The translations under genes and the position numbers were made by a program. Below, piece by piece: positions 1 through 10,270 of a stretch of 64,000 nucleotides of DNA (position 1 is its first letter; each line of letters starts with the position of its first letter). The DNA comes from Marinobacter sp. S0848L (GTDB lineage: Bacteria > Pseudomonadota > Gammaproteobacteria > Pseudomonadales > Oleiphilaceae). The stretch is taken from assembly GCF_023016065.1 (NCBI RefSeq), contig NZ_JALKAQ010000002.1, positions 310,001 to 374,000 on the forward strand. The letters are read 5' to 3'. The notes beneath the pieces were generated by a model. It saw only the letters and a program-made list of their open reading frames with translations, was not told where the DNA came from and did not search any database.

Positions 1-995
1 AGGTCAACGAAAAGTTTTCCTTAGGTTTGTCTTTTGATACCGCTCTGGTTGGGGGTGCGGCGATCGATGCGGAAGATACACCGCTGCCGGCCGACACTTT
101 GGATAAGGCACGTAAAGCCGAAGCCATTTTGCTGGGTGCGGTAGGTGGTCCTAAGTGGGATAGCCTGCCCATGGCAAAGCGTCCGGAAAAAGGTCTGTTG
201 GGTTTGCGGTCCAGTCTGGAATTGTTTGCGAACTTGCGGCCGGCTATTCTCTACCCGCAATTGGCGTCTGCTTCATCGCTCAAGCCCGAGGTGGTTTCCG
301 GTTTGGATATCTTGATTGTTCGTGAGCTGACGGGCGGCATTTATTTTGGTCAGCCGCGTGGTGTGCGTCTGCTGGAAAGCGGTGAGCGTCAGGGTTACAA
401 CACCTATCAGTACACTGAGTCTGAAATTCGCCGTATTGGCCGTGTTGCGTTTGAAGCCGCACAGCAGCGCGGTAAGAAGCTGTGCTCAGTCGATAAAGCA
501 AACGTTCTGGAAGTGACCGTGCTGTGGCGCGAGATCATGGAAGAGTTGAAGGGTGAATATCCAGACGTCGAACTGTCCCATATGTACGTTGATAATGCGG
601 CGATGCAGTTAGTGAAAGCGCCAAAGCAGTTCGACGTGATTGTGACTGGCAACATGTTTGGTGATATTCTTTCTGACGAAGCAGCAATGCTGACCGGCTC
701 AATTGGTATGTTGCCGTCTGCTTCGCTGAATTCCGAGAAGCAGGGTATGTATGAGCCCTGCCACGGTTCAGCGCCGGATATTGCCGGGCAGGGCATTGCG
801 AATCCGCTGGCCACGATTATCAGTGCAGCAATGATGTTGCGGTACAGTCTGAACGAAGACGAAGCCGCAGAAGCGATTGAAGCTGCGGTCAGCAAGGTAT
901 TGGACCAAGGTTTGCGTACCGCCGATATTATGTCAGAAGGCGGCAAGAAGGTTTCGACCCGTGAGATGGGCGAAGCTGTACTGAGTGCGCTTTAA
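1..995 (+). CDS. leuB: 3-isopropylmalate dehydrogenase, 5' end missing
   Basis: Oxidises and decarboxylates 3-isopropylmalate to 2-ketoisocaproate with NAD+ in leucine synthesis. The reading frame is open to the window edge; before the first internal TTG (27) it already reads VNEKFSLG, so the start with the GDGIGPE segment lies upstream. Family landmarks are present: [11 protein letters not shown] near 130, the catalytic YTESEIRR region near 415, the metal-binding [15 protein letters not shown] near 645-685, and [14 protein letters not shown] near 750-795 for NAD binding. The C-terminus is complete and of normal form. It is followed 121 bases later by asd on the same strand, the usual order in Pseudomonas relatives. 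Identification is secure; only the missing start limits it. Confidence 0.97.
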   Translation, partial: VNEKFSLGLSFDTALVGGAAIDAEDTPLPADTLDKARKAEAILLGAVGGPKWDSLPMAKRPEKGLLGLRSSLELFANLRPAILYPQLASASSLKPEVVSGLDILIVRELTGGIYFGQPRGVRLLESGERQGYNTYQYTESEIRRIGRVAFEAAQQRGKKLCSVDKANVLEVTVLWREIMEELKGEYPDVELSHMYVDNAAMQLVKAPKQFDVIVTGNMFGDILSDEAAMLTGSIGMLPSASLNSEKQGMYEPCHGSAPDIAGQGIANPLATIISAAMMLRYSLNEDEAAEAIEAAVSKVLDQGLRTADIMSEGGKKVSTREMGEAVLSAL

Positions 996-1116
996 AATTT
1001 TGGTTCAGAAACCGAGGCCCGACAGCGGCGCGATGCAGTCGTTGCGGGATCATCCATCCGGTCCCTGCCAGCGATAACGGTAGGGGCGGGCATAATGTGA
1101 GGTTCAAAGGTCGCAC

Positions 1117-2232
1117 ATGAAGCGAGTTGGACTTGTAGGTTGGCGTGGCATGGTGGGGTCTGTCCTCATGCAACGCATGCGCGAAGAAAATGATTTTGCT
1201 GACATCGATCCGGTGTTCTTTACCACATCCCAGGCGGGTAAGCCGGCTCCGGATGTAGGCAAAGAGGGCGTTCCGGCTCTTCAGGATGCATTTGATATCG
1301 ACATCCTGAAAACGATGGACGTGATTGTCACGTGTCAGGGCGGTGATTACACCTCCGCGGTTTACGAAAAGCTGCGTGATGCGGGCTGGCAGGGTTACTG
1401 GATTGATGCAGCTTCTACCCTGCGGATGGCTGATCATTCCGTCATCGTTCTGGACCCGGTTAACCGTAACGTTATCGATGAAGCGCTCGAGAAGGGTGTG
1501 AAAGATTACGTTGGTGGCAACTGCACCGTAAGTCTTATGATGTTGGCTCTGGGCGGGCTGCTCGAGCAGGATCTGATCGAGTGGGTGTCGCCAATGACCT
1601 ATCAGGCGGCTTCTGGTTCCGGCGCACAGAACATGCGTGAGTTGCTGAACCAGATGGGCGCGTTGAACGACAGCGTCAAGTCTGAGCTAGAGGATACTTC
1701 CTCTGCGATTCTGGAAATCGACCGCAAGGTCACCGACACCATGCGTTCAGGCGATTTTCCAACGGAACATTTTGGTGTGCCGCTTGCAGGTAGCCTGATT
1801 CCGTTTATCGACAAGCAGCTTGATAACGGCATGAGCAAGGAAGAATGGAAGGCCGGTGTTGAAACCAACAAAATTCTTGGTCGCAGTGGTAACCCGATTC
1901 CGATTGATGGCATTTGCGTTCGTATTGGCGCGATGCGTTCTCATAGTCAGGCGCTGACCATCAAGTTGAAAAAGGATTTGCCGGTTTCAGAGATTGAAAG
2001 CATTCTGGCAAAAGGTAACGATTGGGTGAAGGTCATTCCGAATGATCGCGACGCGACCATGCAGGAGCTGACCCCAACGAAGGTAACAGGTACTTTGAGT
2101 GTGCCAATCGGACGTATTCGGAAGTTAGCCATGGGGCCGGAATACATCTCCGCGTTCACCGTCGGTGATCAGTTGTTGTGGGGCGCTGCAGAGCCGCTTC
2201 GCAGAATGCTGAGAATCCTTCAGGAACGTTAA
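1117..2232 (+). CDS. asd: Aspartate-semialdehyde dehydrogenase
   Basis: Reduces aspartyl phosphate to aspartate semialdehyde with NADPH, the branch point to lysine/diaminopimelate, threonine and methionine. It has 371 residues, close to the E. coli enzyme. The N-terminal [11 protein letters not shown] is the NADP-binding turn; the nucleophile is Cys136 in [25 protein letters not shown] follows, and His276 in MRSHSQALT matches the catalytic histidine. The start ATG has GAGG upstream. It sits between leuB and fimV; the second asd-like gene (usg) that I recall between asd and fimV in Pseudomonas is not here. The enzyme feeds the methionine route completed by metZ and metH elsewhere in the window. 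Confidence 0.97.
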   Translation: MKRVGLVGWRGMVGSVLMQRMREENDFADIDPVFFTTSQAGKPAPDVGKEGVPALQDAFDIDILKTMDVIVTCQGGDYTSAVYEKLRDAGWQGYWIDAASTLRMADHSVIVLDPVNRNVIDEALEKGVKDYVGGNCTVSLMMLALGGLLEQDLIEWVSPMTYQAASGSGAQNMRELLNQMGALNDSVKSELEDTSSAILEIDRKVTDTMRSGDFPTEHFGVPLAGSLIPFIDKQLDNGMSKEEWKAGVETNKILGRSGNPIPIDGICVRIGAMRSHSQALTIKLKKDLPVSEIESILAKGNDWVKVIPNDRDATMQELTPTKVTGTLSVPIGRIRKLAMGPEYISAFTVGDQLLWGAAEPLRRMLRILQER

Positions 2233-2392
2233 AAATTGTTACAGGTTGGTCATTAATGCCAACTGTGTCCGGTTTTTCATAAGCCGGTTCGGGGCGGGTG
2301 CTGATTTCAGTGTCCGCCCCTGTTATTTTCAGGGACACTAATGAGTTCCATGGGAGTGGTGAACTAATGGTGCAAGGAATGCAGCTGATTGA

Positions 2393-2414
2393 TTGATAAA
2401 AGAGGTTTTATCAA
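2393..2414. promoter_or_regulatory. Perfect AT-rich inverted repeat upstream of fimV
   Basis: Nine-base arms TTGATAAAA and TTTTATCAA flank a 4-base GAGG centre. The repeat lies about 100 bases before the fimV start, in the 282-base gap after asd. The stem has only one G:C pair per arm and no U-run, so an operator is more likely than a terminator. The binding protein is unknown. Confidence 0.4.
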
Positions 2415-2514
2415 CAATACTCCCAAACTATAAAAAGACGAAAGTCATCCAACCTCGTCCGATTCTGTTGAGATTCAGCAGTCAAAGAATAACGGAGACT
2501 GGAAAGGAAAAAGC

Positions 2515-5500
2515 ATGAAGGTACGCAAGCTTGCGGTTGCCCTGGCGTTGGCGGGAGGGCTCGGCTCGGGCATGGCTCAGGCCCTGGGGCTGGGTGAAAT
2601 TGAGATGCAGTCCTGGTTGAATCAGCCGCTGGATGCTGAGATTTCGTTGCGACAAAGTCGTGGAGTCGATCCCGGTGATGTCTTCGTTAACGTGGCTCCT
2701 GAAGCTGCTTACCAACGAGTCGGAATTGAGCGACATCAGTTTCTGAGCAAACTGAAATTTGAAGTAGTAACAGAGGCAGACGGTAATCTCGTGATCAATG
2801 TGTCATCACGGGAACCTTTCCGCGAACCTTACCTGAATTTCCTTCTCGAGCTCACTTGGCCTAGTGGTCGCTTGATGCGTGAATACGCCGTACTGGTCGA
2901 TCCTCCGGTCTATGCGGAAGAGTCGGGCATACGTGAGCAAGTAACGCCGCCCACATCGGCTCCGCAGCGCAGCACGGCTTCCCAGGCCAGCCGCAGTGTC
3001 GAGTCTGTGCGCCGACAAGCCGCTGTTCAAAGCTCCCGTACCTCTAGCGCCAGCGCTGACAGTTTTGGCCCTACCGGACCGTCTGACACGCTTTGGACCA
3101 TTGCTCAGCGCATGCGTCCAGATAGCTCGGTGTCAATGCAGCAGGTCATGCTGGCTATCCAGGATAAAAATCCGGAAGCATTTATTGGCGGAAACATTAA
3201 CCGCCTTAAGCGCGGGCAGGTACTGCGCGCACCAAGTCTCGCTGAAATTGAACGTCGTAGCCAAGCTGAAGCATCTCGGGTGGTTGCAAAGCAGAATCAG
3301 GAGCTTAAATCTCCACGCCCTGTCGATGCCACGCAAACAGCTGAGGCTGCTCAGCCGTCGAATGTGAATCCTCAAGAGGGCGGAGCTGAGCTTCGCTTGA
3401 TTGCCGCTGATGACACCGAAGCTCGTACCGAAGAACAGGGTGGTTCTGCCGGCGGGGATGGCTCCAGCGAAGGGGGTGTGGATGCAGGGTCTGCAGTCGC
3501 GATGGAGGAGCTTGAAGCCACGCGTCGCGAGAACGAAGAGCTGAATTCCAAGCTTGAAGACATGCAAGCCCAGGTTGAGACGCTTCAGCGTCTTCTGGAG
3601 CTGAAGAGTTCCCAGCTTGCTGATCTGCAAGGCGTAGTCTCCGAAGAGTCCTCCGCTGCTCCGGGGGACGTAGAAGTTGGCCAGGTTGCTGAAGGCAGTG
3701 CCGACGAAGCCTCGGGGGAAGAAGTAGAAGCGCCCGAAACAGGTTCTGATGACGTTGTCCCGGCGCAGGATGAAAATGCCGAAGCCGGGGAAACCGGTGC
3801 GGAAAAATCGCAGGCCTCAGAAGAAAGTGTCTCTGGAGAATCTGTAGAGGCAGCAATCGCGGATGAAGACGAAGACGTGGCCGGTGCCGCGGAATCAGAA
3901 ATGGTTGCTCAAGAAGGTGGCGAGACGGCTCCGGAAGACGCTGTAACCGAGGGTGCAGAAGAATCGGCACAACCGATTGCGAGCGCGGACAATGCGGAAC
4001 CCAATGTTCAACAGTCGGAAGAACGCCAGCCTGAGCAGCAATCTAAAAAAGGTTTGCTGGGTCAGTTGATGGATGCGGTCGTCGGGAATCCGATGTACCA
4101 GATCGCCTTAGGTGGCGGTCTGATCCTGTTACTGCTTCTGCTTTTGTTGGTCGCTCGTAGGAACGCTAATCGCGAGAAGGCGTTTTACGATCAGTTAAAC
4201 GCGGATGATGACGGCGATACAGAAGGCTTTGAACTCTCCGCTGCGGATGAGTCAAGTCAGGTCGCAGTCAGCCCAGAGGGCGACGAGGTGTTGGCAGAAG
4301 CCAATAGCTATATTGCATACGGCCAGCATGATAAGGCGGCCGAAGTGCTGGAAACGGCTATTTCCCGCGAACCAAGCCGTACGGATTTGCGTCTGAAGCT
4401 GCTTGAAAGCTATGCCGAGGCGCAGGATTATCAGTCTTTTGACAAGCAGTTTGGCGAAGTGGAAGCCTTGGGTGATGACGAAGCGCTCGCTAAAGCTGTG
4501 GTTCTTAAGCAGCAGCTGCAAGATGCGCAAGAAATGCCGAGTATAGACGATCTTGAAAACGAGCTTCGCTCCGATTCGCTGGCTGGCTTCGCATCAGAAA
4601 CCTACGATAACGAGAACGAGCCTGAAGTGTCCGCAACGCCTTTGGACGATGAATTTGAAGGGCTAGACGATAGCTTGGGCGAGTTTGATTTAAATGATGA
4701 CCTCGAGGGCGATAAAGAGCGCGTTAGCTCACCAGATGATCCTATTGAGTACGATCTTACCGGTATTGCAGCGCTCGATAATTCAGAGGAGGCAACGGAA
4801 AAGCCTTCTGAGGAATCCGATTTCTCATCGTTTGAAATGGATGTCGATTCGGACTCTCAAGTTGCAAAGCCCGATGACGTTCTTGGCGAAGATGAGTTCA
4901 GTCTTGATTTTGAGCTAAGCGAAGAAGATGAAGCTGTTTTCGGTTCGGGTGAGTCGGAAGATGCGATTGACCCAGAGCTGGATTTGACAGAAAGCCTTAA
5001 TATTGACGGTGAGCTGGACGAGTTGGCCGCTCTCGCGGGTGATACCGAGGAGCAGTCAGAAGCGGAAAATGAGGCTGTATCTTTGGATGAAGTCTCGAGT
5101 GACGATGGTCTGGATGAGTCTTTCCTCGATGAACTGGATGCAGAGCTGGACAAGGTGGAAGAAGACAATGAGTCCGAGCCTCTGGATTTGAGTGAATCGG
5201 CTCTGGACGATCTTGAGTTGGATGTTTCCGACGACGACCTGGCTTTGATGGACGAGTTTGCTGAACTTGATGTTGCCGATCCAGAGAACGAGGATGCGAA
5301 TGCCTTGAGTGAGGAGCTCGGCCTTGAAGACGCGCTTGATAAACTGGATCAAGATGATGAGGCAAGTGCCGATTCGGATGACGGTATTCCGTCATTGGAT
5401 ACCGAAGTCGATACAGGTGAAGACGTAAACAAAGGTTTGTCTGGCCTTGATATCGATGATGCGGATCTTGGCGACGACGATGATTTCGACTTCCTCGCCG

Positions 5501-5655
5501 GTACTGATGAAGCGGCAACCAAGCTTGATTTGGCGCGCGCCTACGTAGAGATGGGCGACGGCGATGGTGCCAGGGACATTTTGGAAGAAGTTGCTTTGGA
5601 AGGTAACGAGGAGCAGAAGGCCGAAGCGCAAGAGCTTCTTAAAAATCTCTCCTGA
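2515..5655 (+). CDS. fimV: FimV/HubP-family polar hub protein
   Basis: Large inner-membrane protein that, in Pseudomonas, binds peptidoglycan at the pole and supports type IV pilus assembly and cAMP signalling. It has 1046 residues: signal peptide about 1-23 (ending AQA), periplasmic FimV N-terminal domain 24-135 (GLGEIEMQSWLNQPLDAEI), a LysM-like fold about 187-240 (DTLWTIAQRM), a coiled coil about 330-370, an acidic linker, one membrane segment about 527-548 (a run of Leu), a TPR-like stretch about 593-645, a very acidic cytoplasmic region about 680-995, and the C-terminal FimV motif about 1001-1046 (LDLARAYVEMGD). It is longer than the P. aeruginosa protein as I recall it, mostly in the acidic part. 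GGAAAGG precedes the ATG. A strong terminator follows. Confidence 0.95.
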   Translation: MKVRKLAVALALAGGLGSGMAQALGLGEIEMQSWLNQPLDAEISLRQSRGVDPGDVFVNVAPEAAYQRVGIERHQFLSKLKFEVVTEADGNLVINVSSREPFREPYLNFLLELTWPSGRLMREYAVLVDPPVYAEESGIREQVTPPTSAPQRSTASQASRSVESVRRQAAVQSSRTSSASADSFGPTGPSDTLWTIAQRMRPDSSVSMQQVMLAIQDKNPEAFIGGNINRLKRGQVLRAPSLAEIERRSQAEASRVVAKQNQELKSPRPVDATQTAEAAQPSNVNPQEGGAELRLIAADDTEARTEEQGGSAGGDGSSEGGVDAGSAVAMEELEATRRENEELNSKLEDMQAQVETLQRLLELKSSQLADLQGVVSEESSAAPGDVEVGQVAEGSADEASGEEVEAPETGSDDVVPAQDENAEAGETGAEKSQASEESVSGESVEAAIADEDEDVAGAAESEMVAQEGGETAPEDAVTEGAEESAQPIASADNAEPNVQQSEERQPEQQSKKGLLGQLMDAVVGNPMYQIALGGGLILLLLLLLLVARRNANREKAFYDQLNADDDGDTEGFELSAADESSQVAVSPEGDEVLAEANSYIAYGQHDKAAEVLETAISREPSRTDLRLKLLESYAEAQDYQSFDKQFGEVEALGDDEALAKAVVLKQQLQDAQEMPSIDDLENELRSDSLAGFASETYDNENEPEVSATPLDDEFEGLDDSLGEFDLNDDLEGDKERVSSPDDPIEYDLTGIAALDNSEEATEKPSEESDFSSFEMDVDSDSQVAKPDDVLGEDEFSLDFELSEEDEAVFGSGESEDAIDPELDLTESLNIDGELDELAALAGDTEEQSEAENEAVSLDEVSSDDGLDESFLDELDAELDKVEEDNESEPLDLSESALDDLELDVSDDDLALMDEFAELDVADPENEDANALSEELGLEDALDKLDQDDEASADSDDGIPSLDTEVDTGEDVNKGLSGLDIDDADLGDDDDFDFLAGTDEAATKLDLARAYVEMGDGDGARDILEEVALEGNEEQKAEAQELLKNLS

Positions 5656-5683
5656 TTCGTTATAATCAACCTATAACGGCAAC

Positions 5684-5715
5684 AGCGCCGGCCATTGTGC
5701 CGGCGCTTTGTTTTT
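5684..5715 (+). terminator. Rho-independent terminator after fimV
   Basis: Nine-base arms AGCGCCGGC and GCCGGCGCT with a 6-base loop are followed by TTTGTTTTT. It ends the fimV transcript and argues against a truA start inside it (TTG at 5695). Confidence 0.85.
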
Positions 5716-5742
5716 CTGAACCCGAAAAAACTGGATGCTCCA

Positions 5743-6651
5743 TTGTTTCTTCAGCCGCACCCTTTAACGACACATAATGCGATTGGCGACGGTCGTGTTG
5801 TCATTGCGTTCGAATACGATGGTCAAGCATTTCACGGTTGGCAGCAGCAAAAAAGTGGCGTTCGTTCGGTTCAGGCTGAGCTAACGAAAGCAGTCAGTAA
5901 AATTGCCAACCACGACGTTGAGTTGGTGTGCGCGGGTCGGACAGATGCAGGCGTTCATGCGAGCTTTCAGGTCGTTCATTTTGATACTAAGGCTGTGCGT
6001 ACGTTGCGGTCTTGGGTTATGGGTATCAATACGGCTCTGCCAAACGACATAGCGGTGCACTGGGCAGGCAGTGGCGAAGGTGATTTCCATGCCCGCTTCT
6101 CTGCCATCTACCGCCGTTATCGCTACGTTATTTTTAACAATCCGGTTCGGCCGGGTATTCAGCGCGGTCAGGTGAGTTGGAATTTTCGGCCGTTGGATGC
6201 TGAAAAAATGCACGAAGCGGCGCAAGCGCTGGTCGGCGAGCACGATTTTTCGTCTTTCCGGGCTGCAGGGTGTCAATCCCGAACCCCCATTCGCTTTTTG
6301 GAGCGTATCGCCGTCTCCCGCTCAGGCGACTACGTGGTGATTGATGTGCAGGCCAATGCGTTCCTGCATCACATGGTCCGTAACATTGCCGGCGCCCTTA
6401 TGGCTGTAGGTACCGGCGAGCAAGCAGTAGGATGGGTCGGCGATGTGCTGGCCGCCCGGGACAGAACGATTGCAGGAGTGACCGCGCCGCCATACGGGCT
6501 TTATCTGGTGGATGTGGGGTATCCTGATCACTTCGACATTCCCCAAGCACTGTGTGGCCCGGCTTTCGTGTCGCCATGGTTCTCCCGGGAAGAGAATTTA
6601 CCTATAGCCCCGACTCATATTCATCCCAAGCAACCGGTTACTGAATCATGA
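5743..6651 (+). CDS. truA: tRNA pseudouridine synthase A
   Basis: Makes pseudouridine at positions 38-40 of tRNA anticodon stems. The core begins [16 protein letters not shown]; the catalytic aspartate is in [12 protein letters not shown], and RYRYVIFN and [13 protein letters not shown] are family blocks. No in-frame ATG precedes the core. A TTG at 5695 would give 318 residues but lies within the fimV terminator hairpin, so I take the TTG at 5743 (302 residues, starting MFLQPHPL). Both starts have weak ribosome sites, so the exact start is uncertain. The stop overlaps the trpF start (ATGA), indicating coupled translation, and truA heads the trpFBA-accD-folC series. Confidence 0.93.
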   Translation: MFLQPHPLTTHNAIGDGRVVIAFEYDGQAFHGWQQQKSGVRSVQAELTKAVSKIANHDVELVCAGRTDAGVHASFQVVHFDTKAVRTLRSWVMGINTALPNDIAVHWAGSGEGDFHARFSAIYRRYRYVIFNNPVRPGIQRGQVSWNFRPLDAEKMHEAAQALVGEHDFSSFRAAGCQSRTPIRFLERIAVSRSGDYVVIDVQANAFLHHMVRNIAGALMAVGTGEQAVGWVGDVLAARDRTIAGVTAPPYGLYLVDVGYPDHFDIPQALCGPAFVSPWFSREENLPIAPTHIHPKQPVTES

Positions 6652-7277
6652 ACGCGCGTGTAAAGATCTGTGGCGTAACCCGAGTAGAAGATGTAAGAAC
6701 TGCTGTAGACAGCGGTGCGGATTCCATTGGTTTGGTATTTTACGAGCCCAGCCCGCGAGCGGTAACGATTGAGCAGGCACGGGCGTTGGCCGCAGCGATT
6801 CCGGCGTTTGTAACGGTCACGGGGCTGTTTGTGAACCCGGAGGCTGATTTTGTTAAAGAGGTTCTCAGTGCGGTTCCGCTGGATCTGTTGCAGTTCCACG
6901 GCGATGAAACGCCAGAGTTTTGCGAGTCGTTCGGGCGGCGGTGGATTAAAGCCATAAGAGTTCGGAGTTCAGAACAGATCTTAGAAGCCTATTCTACGTA
7001 TAACAAAGCGGTAGGGTTGCTGGTTGATGCCTGGGATCCCGAACGCTATGGCGGAACAGGTCAATCCTTTAACTGGCAGCTGATACCCGATCACCGTCCT
7101 ATCCCCTTGATATTGGCCGGCGGCTTGTCATCTGCTAACGTAGCCCGCGCCATTGAAGAGGTCCGCCCTTGGGCGGTTGATGTCAGCGGCGGGGTTGAGC
7201 TGAGTAAGGGTATTAAAGACGCCACCAAATTGTCTGAATTTTTTAAAGAGGTGCAAAGTGTCCGTAAAACTGACTGA
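6648..7277 (+). CDS. trpF: Phosphoribosylanthranilate isomerase
   Basis: Third-stage tryptophan enzyme: Amadori rearrangement of phosphoribosylanthranilate to CdRP. It has 209 residues as one TIM barrel, standing alone rather than fused to trpC. The general base Cys8 (VKICGVT) and general acid Asp127 (LLVDAWD) are present, with phosphate-binding [10 protein letters not shown] and VDVSGGVE. The ATG overlaps the truA stop by 4 bases. The 3' end overlaps the trpB start by 20 bases. There is no leader peptide or attenuator before it, so control by attenuation at this site is unlikely. Confidence 0.97.
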   Translation: MNARVKICGVTRVEDVRTAVDSGADSIGLVFYEPSPRAVTIEQARALAAAIPAFVTVTGLFVNPEADFVKEVLSAVPLDLLQFHGDETPEFCESFGRRWIKAIRVRSSEQILEAYSTYNKAVGLLVDAWDPERYGGTGQSFNWQLIPDHRPIPLILAGGLSSANVARAIEEVRPWAVDVSGGVELSKGIKDATKLSEFFKEVQSVRKTD

Positions 7278-8478
7278 TGAAATGCTGAAGGCACTCCCGG
7301 ATTCCAGAGGTCACTTTGGTGCCTTCGGTGGCCGTTTTGTTTCAGAAACCCTCATGGATTCGTTAATGACACTGGAGAAAGAGTATCTTCAGTTGAAAGA
7401 CGACCCTGAATTTCAGGCCAATTTCGATAAAGATCTGGCCGACTATGTAGGCCGGCCAAGTCCGCTGTATTTTGCCGAACGCCTGACCCGGGAAACCGGT
7501 GGCGCACAGATCTGGCTCAAGCGGGAAGACCTCAACCATACCGGTGCCCACAAGGTGAACAACACCATCGGCCAGGCACTCCTTGCTAGTTTTTTGGGCA
7601 AAAAACGCATCATTGCTGAAACCGGCGCTGGTCAGCATGGCGTGGCCACCGCCACGGTTTGCGCCCGGCTCGGCCTTGAATGCCACATATTCATGGGTTC
7701 GGAAGATGTTCAGCGTCAATCTCTGAACGTTTATCGCATGAAGTTGTTGGGCGCCACCGTTCACGCTGTCGAGAGCGGCACGAAAACGCTCAAAGACGCT
7801 ATGAACGAGGCCATGCGGGACTGGGTGGCAAACGTAGACGATACCTTCTACATCATTGGTACCGTAGCGGGGCCGCACCCGTACCCGCTATTAGTGCGCG
7901 ACTTCCAATCTGTGATTGGCCGCGAGTTGCGTGAGCAGTCCATGGAAAAAATGGGCAAACTACCCGATGCCTTGGTTGCGTGTGTAGGTGGTGGCTCCAA
8001 TGCCATTGGCATGTTTTACCCGTTCCTGACCGACGAGTCGGTTGAGCTTTACGGTGTAGAGGCAGGTGGTCTGGGTATCGAAACGGGTGATCACGCCGCG
8101 CCATTGTGTGCGGGTCGGCCGGGGGTACTGCACGGTAACCGAACCTACCTGATGGAAGACGAGAACGGCCAGATCTCAGGAACGCACTCCGTCAGTGCTG
8201 GATTGGATTACCCGGGGGTAGGGCCAGAGCACTCCTGGTTGAAAGACATCGGCCGCGCCCACTATGTATCCGTGACCGATGAAGAAGCGCTGGCCGGTTT
8301 CCGCACTTTGACTCAGGTCGAAGGCATTATGCCAGCACTGGAGTCGTCCCATGCGGTGGCCTATGCGCTGAAGCTGGCTGCGACTATGGATAAGGACAAA
8401 GTTCTGGTTATTAACGTGTCGGGCCGCGGCGATAAAGACATTCATACCATCGCCCAGTTGGATGGCATCGAGATCTGA
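7258..8478 (+). CDS. trpB: Tryptophan synthase beta chain
   Basis: Condenses indole with serine to tryptophan, using PLP, in an alpha2-beta2 complex with TrpA. It has 406 residues. The PLP lysine is about K99 in GAHKVNN, the catalytic glutamate is in AETGAGQHG, and the phosphate-binding loop is [10 protein letters not shown]. The start is a GTG inside the end of trpF (20-base overlap); a start downstream of the overlap would cut the conserved N-terminal helix ([10 protein letters not shown] begins near residue 16). trpA follows 17 bases later with its own AGGAG site. Confidence 0.97.
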   Translation: MSVKLTDEMLKALPDSRGHFGAFGGRFVSETLMDSLMTLEKEYLQLKDDPEFQANFDKDLADYVGRPSPLYFAERLTRETGGAQIWLKREDLNHTGAHKVNNTIGQALLASFLGKKRIIAETGAGQHGVATATVCARLGLECHIFMGSEDVQRQSLNVYRMKLLGATVHAVESGTKTLKDAMNEAMRDWVANVDDTFYIIGTVAGPHPYPLLVRDFQSVIGRELREQSMEKMGKLPDALVACVGGGSNAIGMFYPFLTDESVELYGVEAGGLGIETGDHAAPLCAGRPGVLHGNRTYLMEDENGQISGTHSVSAGLDYPGVGPEHSWLKDIGRAHYVSVTDEEALAGFRTLTQVEGIMPALESSHAVAYALKLAATMDKDKVLVINVSGRGDKDIHTIAQLDGIEI

Positions 8479-8495
8479 AGGTATCAGGAGCAGGC

Positions 8496-9305
8496 ATGAG
8501 TCGTATTGAAGGTGTATTGAAGTCCTTGAAAGAGCAGGGGCGCAAGGCGTTGATTCCCTATATCACGGCGGGGGATCCTCATCCTGATCAAACGGTCAGC
8601 CTGATGCATACTCTGGTCAAGGCCGGCGCCGACATCATCGAGCTTGGCGTTCCGTTTTCCGACCCGATGGCCGACGGCCCGGTCATCCAATTGGCGTGTG
8701 AGCGAGCGCTGAAGCACAACACCTCGTTGCGCCAAGTGATCGGTATGGTCGAAGAGTTTCGTAAAACCGATCCCGATACCCCAGTCGTGTTGATGGGCTA
8801 CCTCAATCCGATGGAAGCCATGGGTTATGAAGCCTTCGCCGATGCGGCAGCAAAAGCCGGGGTTGATGGGGTGTTGACCGTTGACTTGCCGCCGGAAGAA
8901 GCTGGGGATGTTGCGCCACTATTTTCTAAGCGCAATATAGATCCGATCTTTTTGCTGGCGCCAACTACGACGGATGACCGAATTACGGCCATTAGCAAGC
9001 ACTCTTCCGGTTATGTGTACTATGTTTCTATCAAGGGCGTGACCGGCTCGGCTACGATCAATGTTGATGAAGTCGCTGAGAAAGTGGCTCATATCCACGA
9101 GTTAACCGCACTTCCTGTCGGCGTTGGCTTTGGTATTCGGGATGCGGAAACCGCAGGCGCTATTGGCAAAGTATCCGATGGTGTAATTGTGGGTAGCGTA
9201 CTGGTGGATACAATAGCCCGAAATCAATCAGATTCTGACGCATTGAACCAAGCGTTACACGATCTGTTGTACCCGATGCGCGAAGCACTGGATAGCCTTG
9301 CCTGA
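8496..9305 (+). CDS. trpA: Tryptophan synthase alpha chain
   Basis: Cleaves indole-3-glycerol phosphate to indole and glyceraldehyde 3-phosphate and passes indole to TrpB. It has 269 residues. Glu49 ([11 protein letters not shown]) and Asp60 (MADGP) fall at the same numbers as the catalytic residues of the enteric enzyme. The flexible loop GVTGSATIN and phosphate site GFGIRD are present. A clear AGGAG lies before the ATG. It is in tandem with trpB and followed by accD, the common arrangement in many beta- and gammaproteobacteria. Confidence 0.97.
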   Translation: MSRIEGVLKSLKEQGRKALIPYITAGDPHPDQTVSLMHTLVKAGADIIELGVPFSDPMADGPVIQLACERALKHNTSLRQVIGMVEEFRKTDPDTPVVLMGYLNPMEAMGYEAFADAAAKAGVDGVLTVDLPPEEAGDVAPLFSKRNIDPIFLLAPTTTDDRITAISKHSSGYVYYVSIKGVTGSATINVDEVAEKVAHIHELTALPVGVGFGIRDAETAGAIGKVSDGVIVGSVLVDTIARNQSDSDALNQALHDLLYPMREALDSLA

Positions 9306-9343
9306 TACGCGGGCATCCGGGCACAAAAGGACAGGACCTAAGC

Positions 9344-10270
9344 ATGAGTAACTGGCTGGACAAGATAATGCCGAGCAAGATTCGCTCGGAATCAAGACAA
9401 CGTACCGGTGTCCCGGAAGGGCTCTGGAAGAAGTGTCCGAAATGTGGCGCATTTCTATATAAGCCAGAGCTGGAAAAGAACCTGGATGTGTGTCCAAAGT
9501 GCAATCACCACCTTCGTGTGTCTGCTCGTCGCCGCCTTGAAATCTTTCTAGACAAAGATGGGCGCGAAGAGATTGCCGCTGGTCTCGAGCCGAACGATCG
9601 GCTGAAGTTTAAAGACACCAAACGTTACAAAGACCGTTTGGCAGCCGCTCAGAAAGCGACCGGCGAGAAAGATGCCTTGGTGGCGATGAGCGGTAGTACT
9701 TTGGGTGTGCCACTGGTTGCCTGCGCATTTGAATTTAACTTCCTTGGCGGCTCCATGGGCCAGGTTGTGGGTGAGAAGTTTGTTCAGGCCGCCAACGTTG
9801 CTTTGGAGCGCAGGATACCGCTGGTTTGCTTCTCGGCAAGTGGTGGCGCGCGTATGCAGGAAGCTATTCTGTCACTGATGCAGATGGCGAAAACTGCCGC
9901 GGTACTTGAGCGCATGAAAGAGGAGGGCATTCCCTACATTTCGGTGATGACCGATCCAGTGTTTGGTGGTGTTTCCGCGAGTTTGGCTATGTTGGGTGAT
10001 CTCAACATTGCAGAGCCTTATGCGCTGATCGGATTCGCGGGGCCTCGGGTTATCGAACAGACCGTGCGTGAGAAGCTGCCGGAAGGTTTTCAGCGCAGTG
10101 AGTTTTTGTTGGAGCACGGTGCCATCGATATGATTCTGCACCGTCATCAGATGCGTGAGCGTATTGCGCACGTGCTGGCGAAATTCACGGGGCAGGAGAA
10201 GCCGGGCACCGAAGCGCCAATTGAGTTTGAAATCACAGAAAAGCCGGGTTCAGATGAATCTGTCGAGTAA
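9344..10270 (+). CDS. accD: Acetyl-CoA carboxylase carboxyltransferase subunit beta
   Basis: Beta half of the carboxyltransferase that moves the carboxyl group from biotin to acetyl-CoA, giving malonyl-CoA for fatty acid synthesis; its partner AccA is not in the window. It has 308 residues. The N-terminal zinc ribbon is intact: Cys31, Cys34, Cys50 and Cys53 (CPKC twice). The crotonase-like core has [12 protein letters not shown] and the oxyanion-forming [19 protein letters not shown] precedes the ATG. Its last codons overlap the likely folC start by 17 bases. Confidence 0.97.
   Translation: MSNWLDKIMPSKIRSESRQRTGVPEGLWKKCPKCGAFLYKPELEKNLDVCPKCNHHLRVSARRRLEIFLDKDGREEIAAGLEPNDRLKFKDTKRYKDRLAAAQKATGEKDALVAMSGSTLGVPLVACAFEFNFLGGSMGQVVGEKFVQAANVALERRIPLVCFSASGGARMQEAILSLMQMAKTAAVLERMKEEGIPYISVMTDPVFGGVSASLAMLGDLNIAEPYALIGFAGPRVIEQTVREKLPEGFQRSEFLLEHGAIDMILHRHQMRERIAHVLAKFTGQEKPGTEAPIEFEITEKPGSDESVE

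Noticed and set aside
2308-2339. Terminator after asd
   Set aside because: The hairpin needs an internal bulge and has no T-run after it; too weak to call.
6600-6660. trp attenuator before trpF
   Set aside because: trpF overlaps truA by 4 bases, leaving no room for a leader peptide or competing hairpins.
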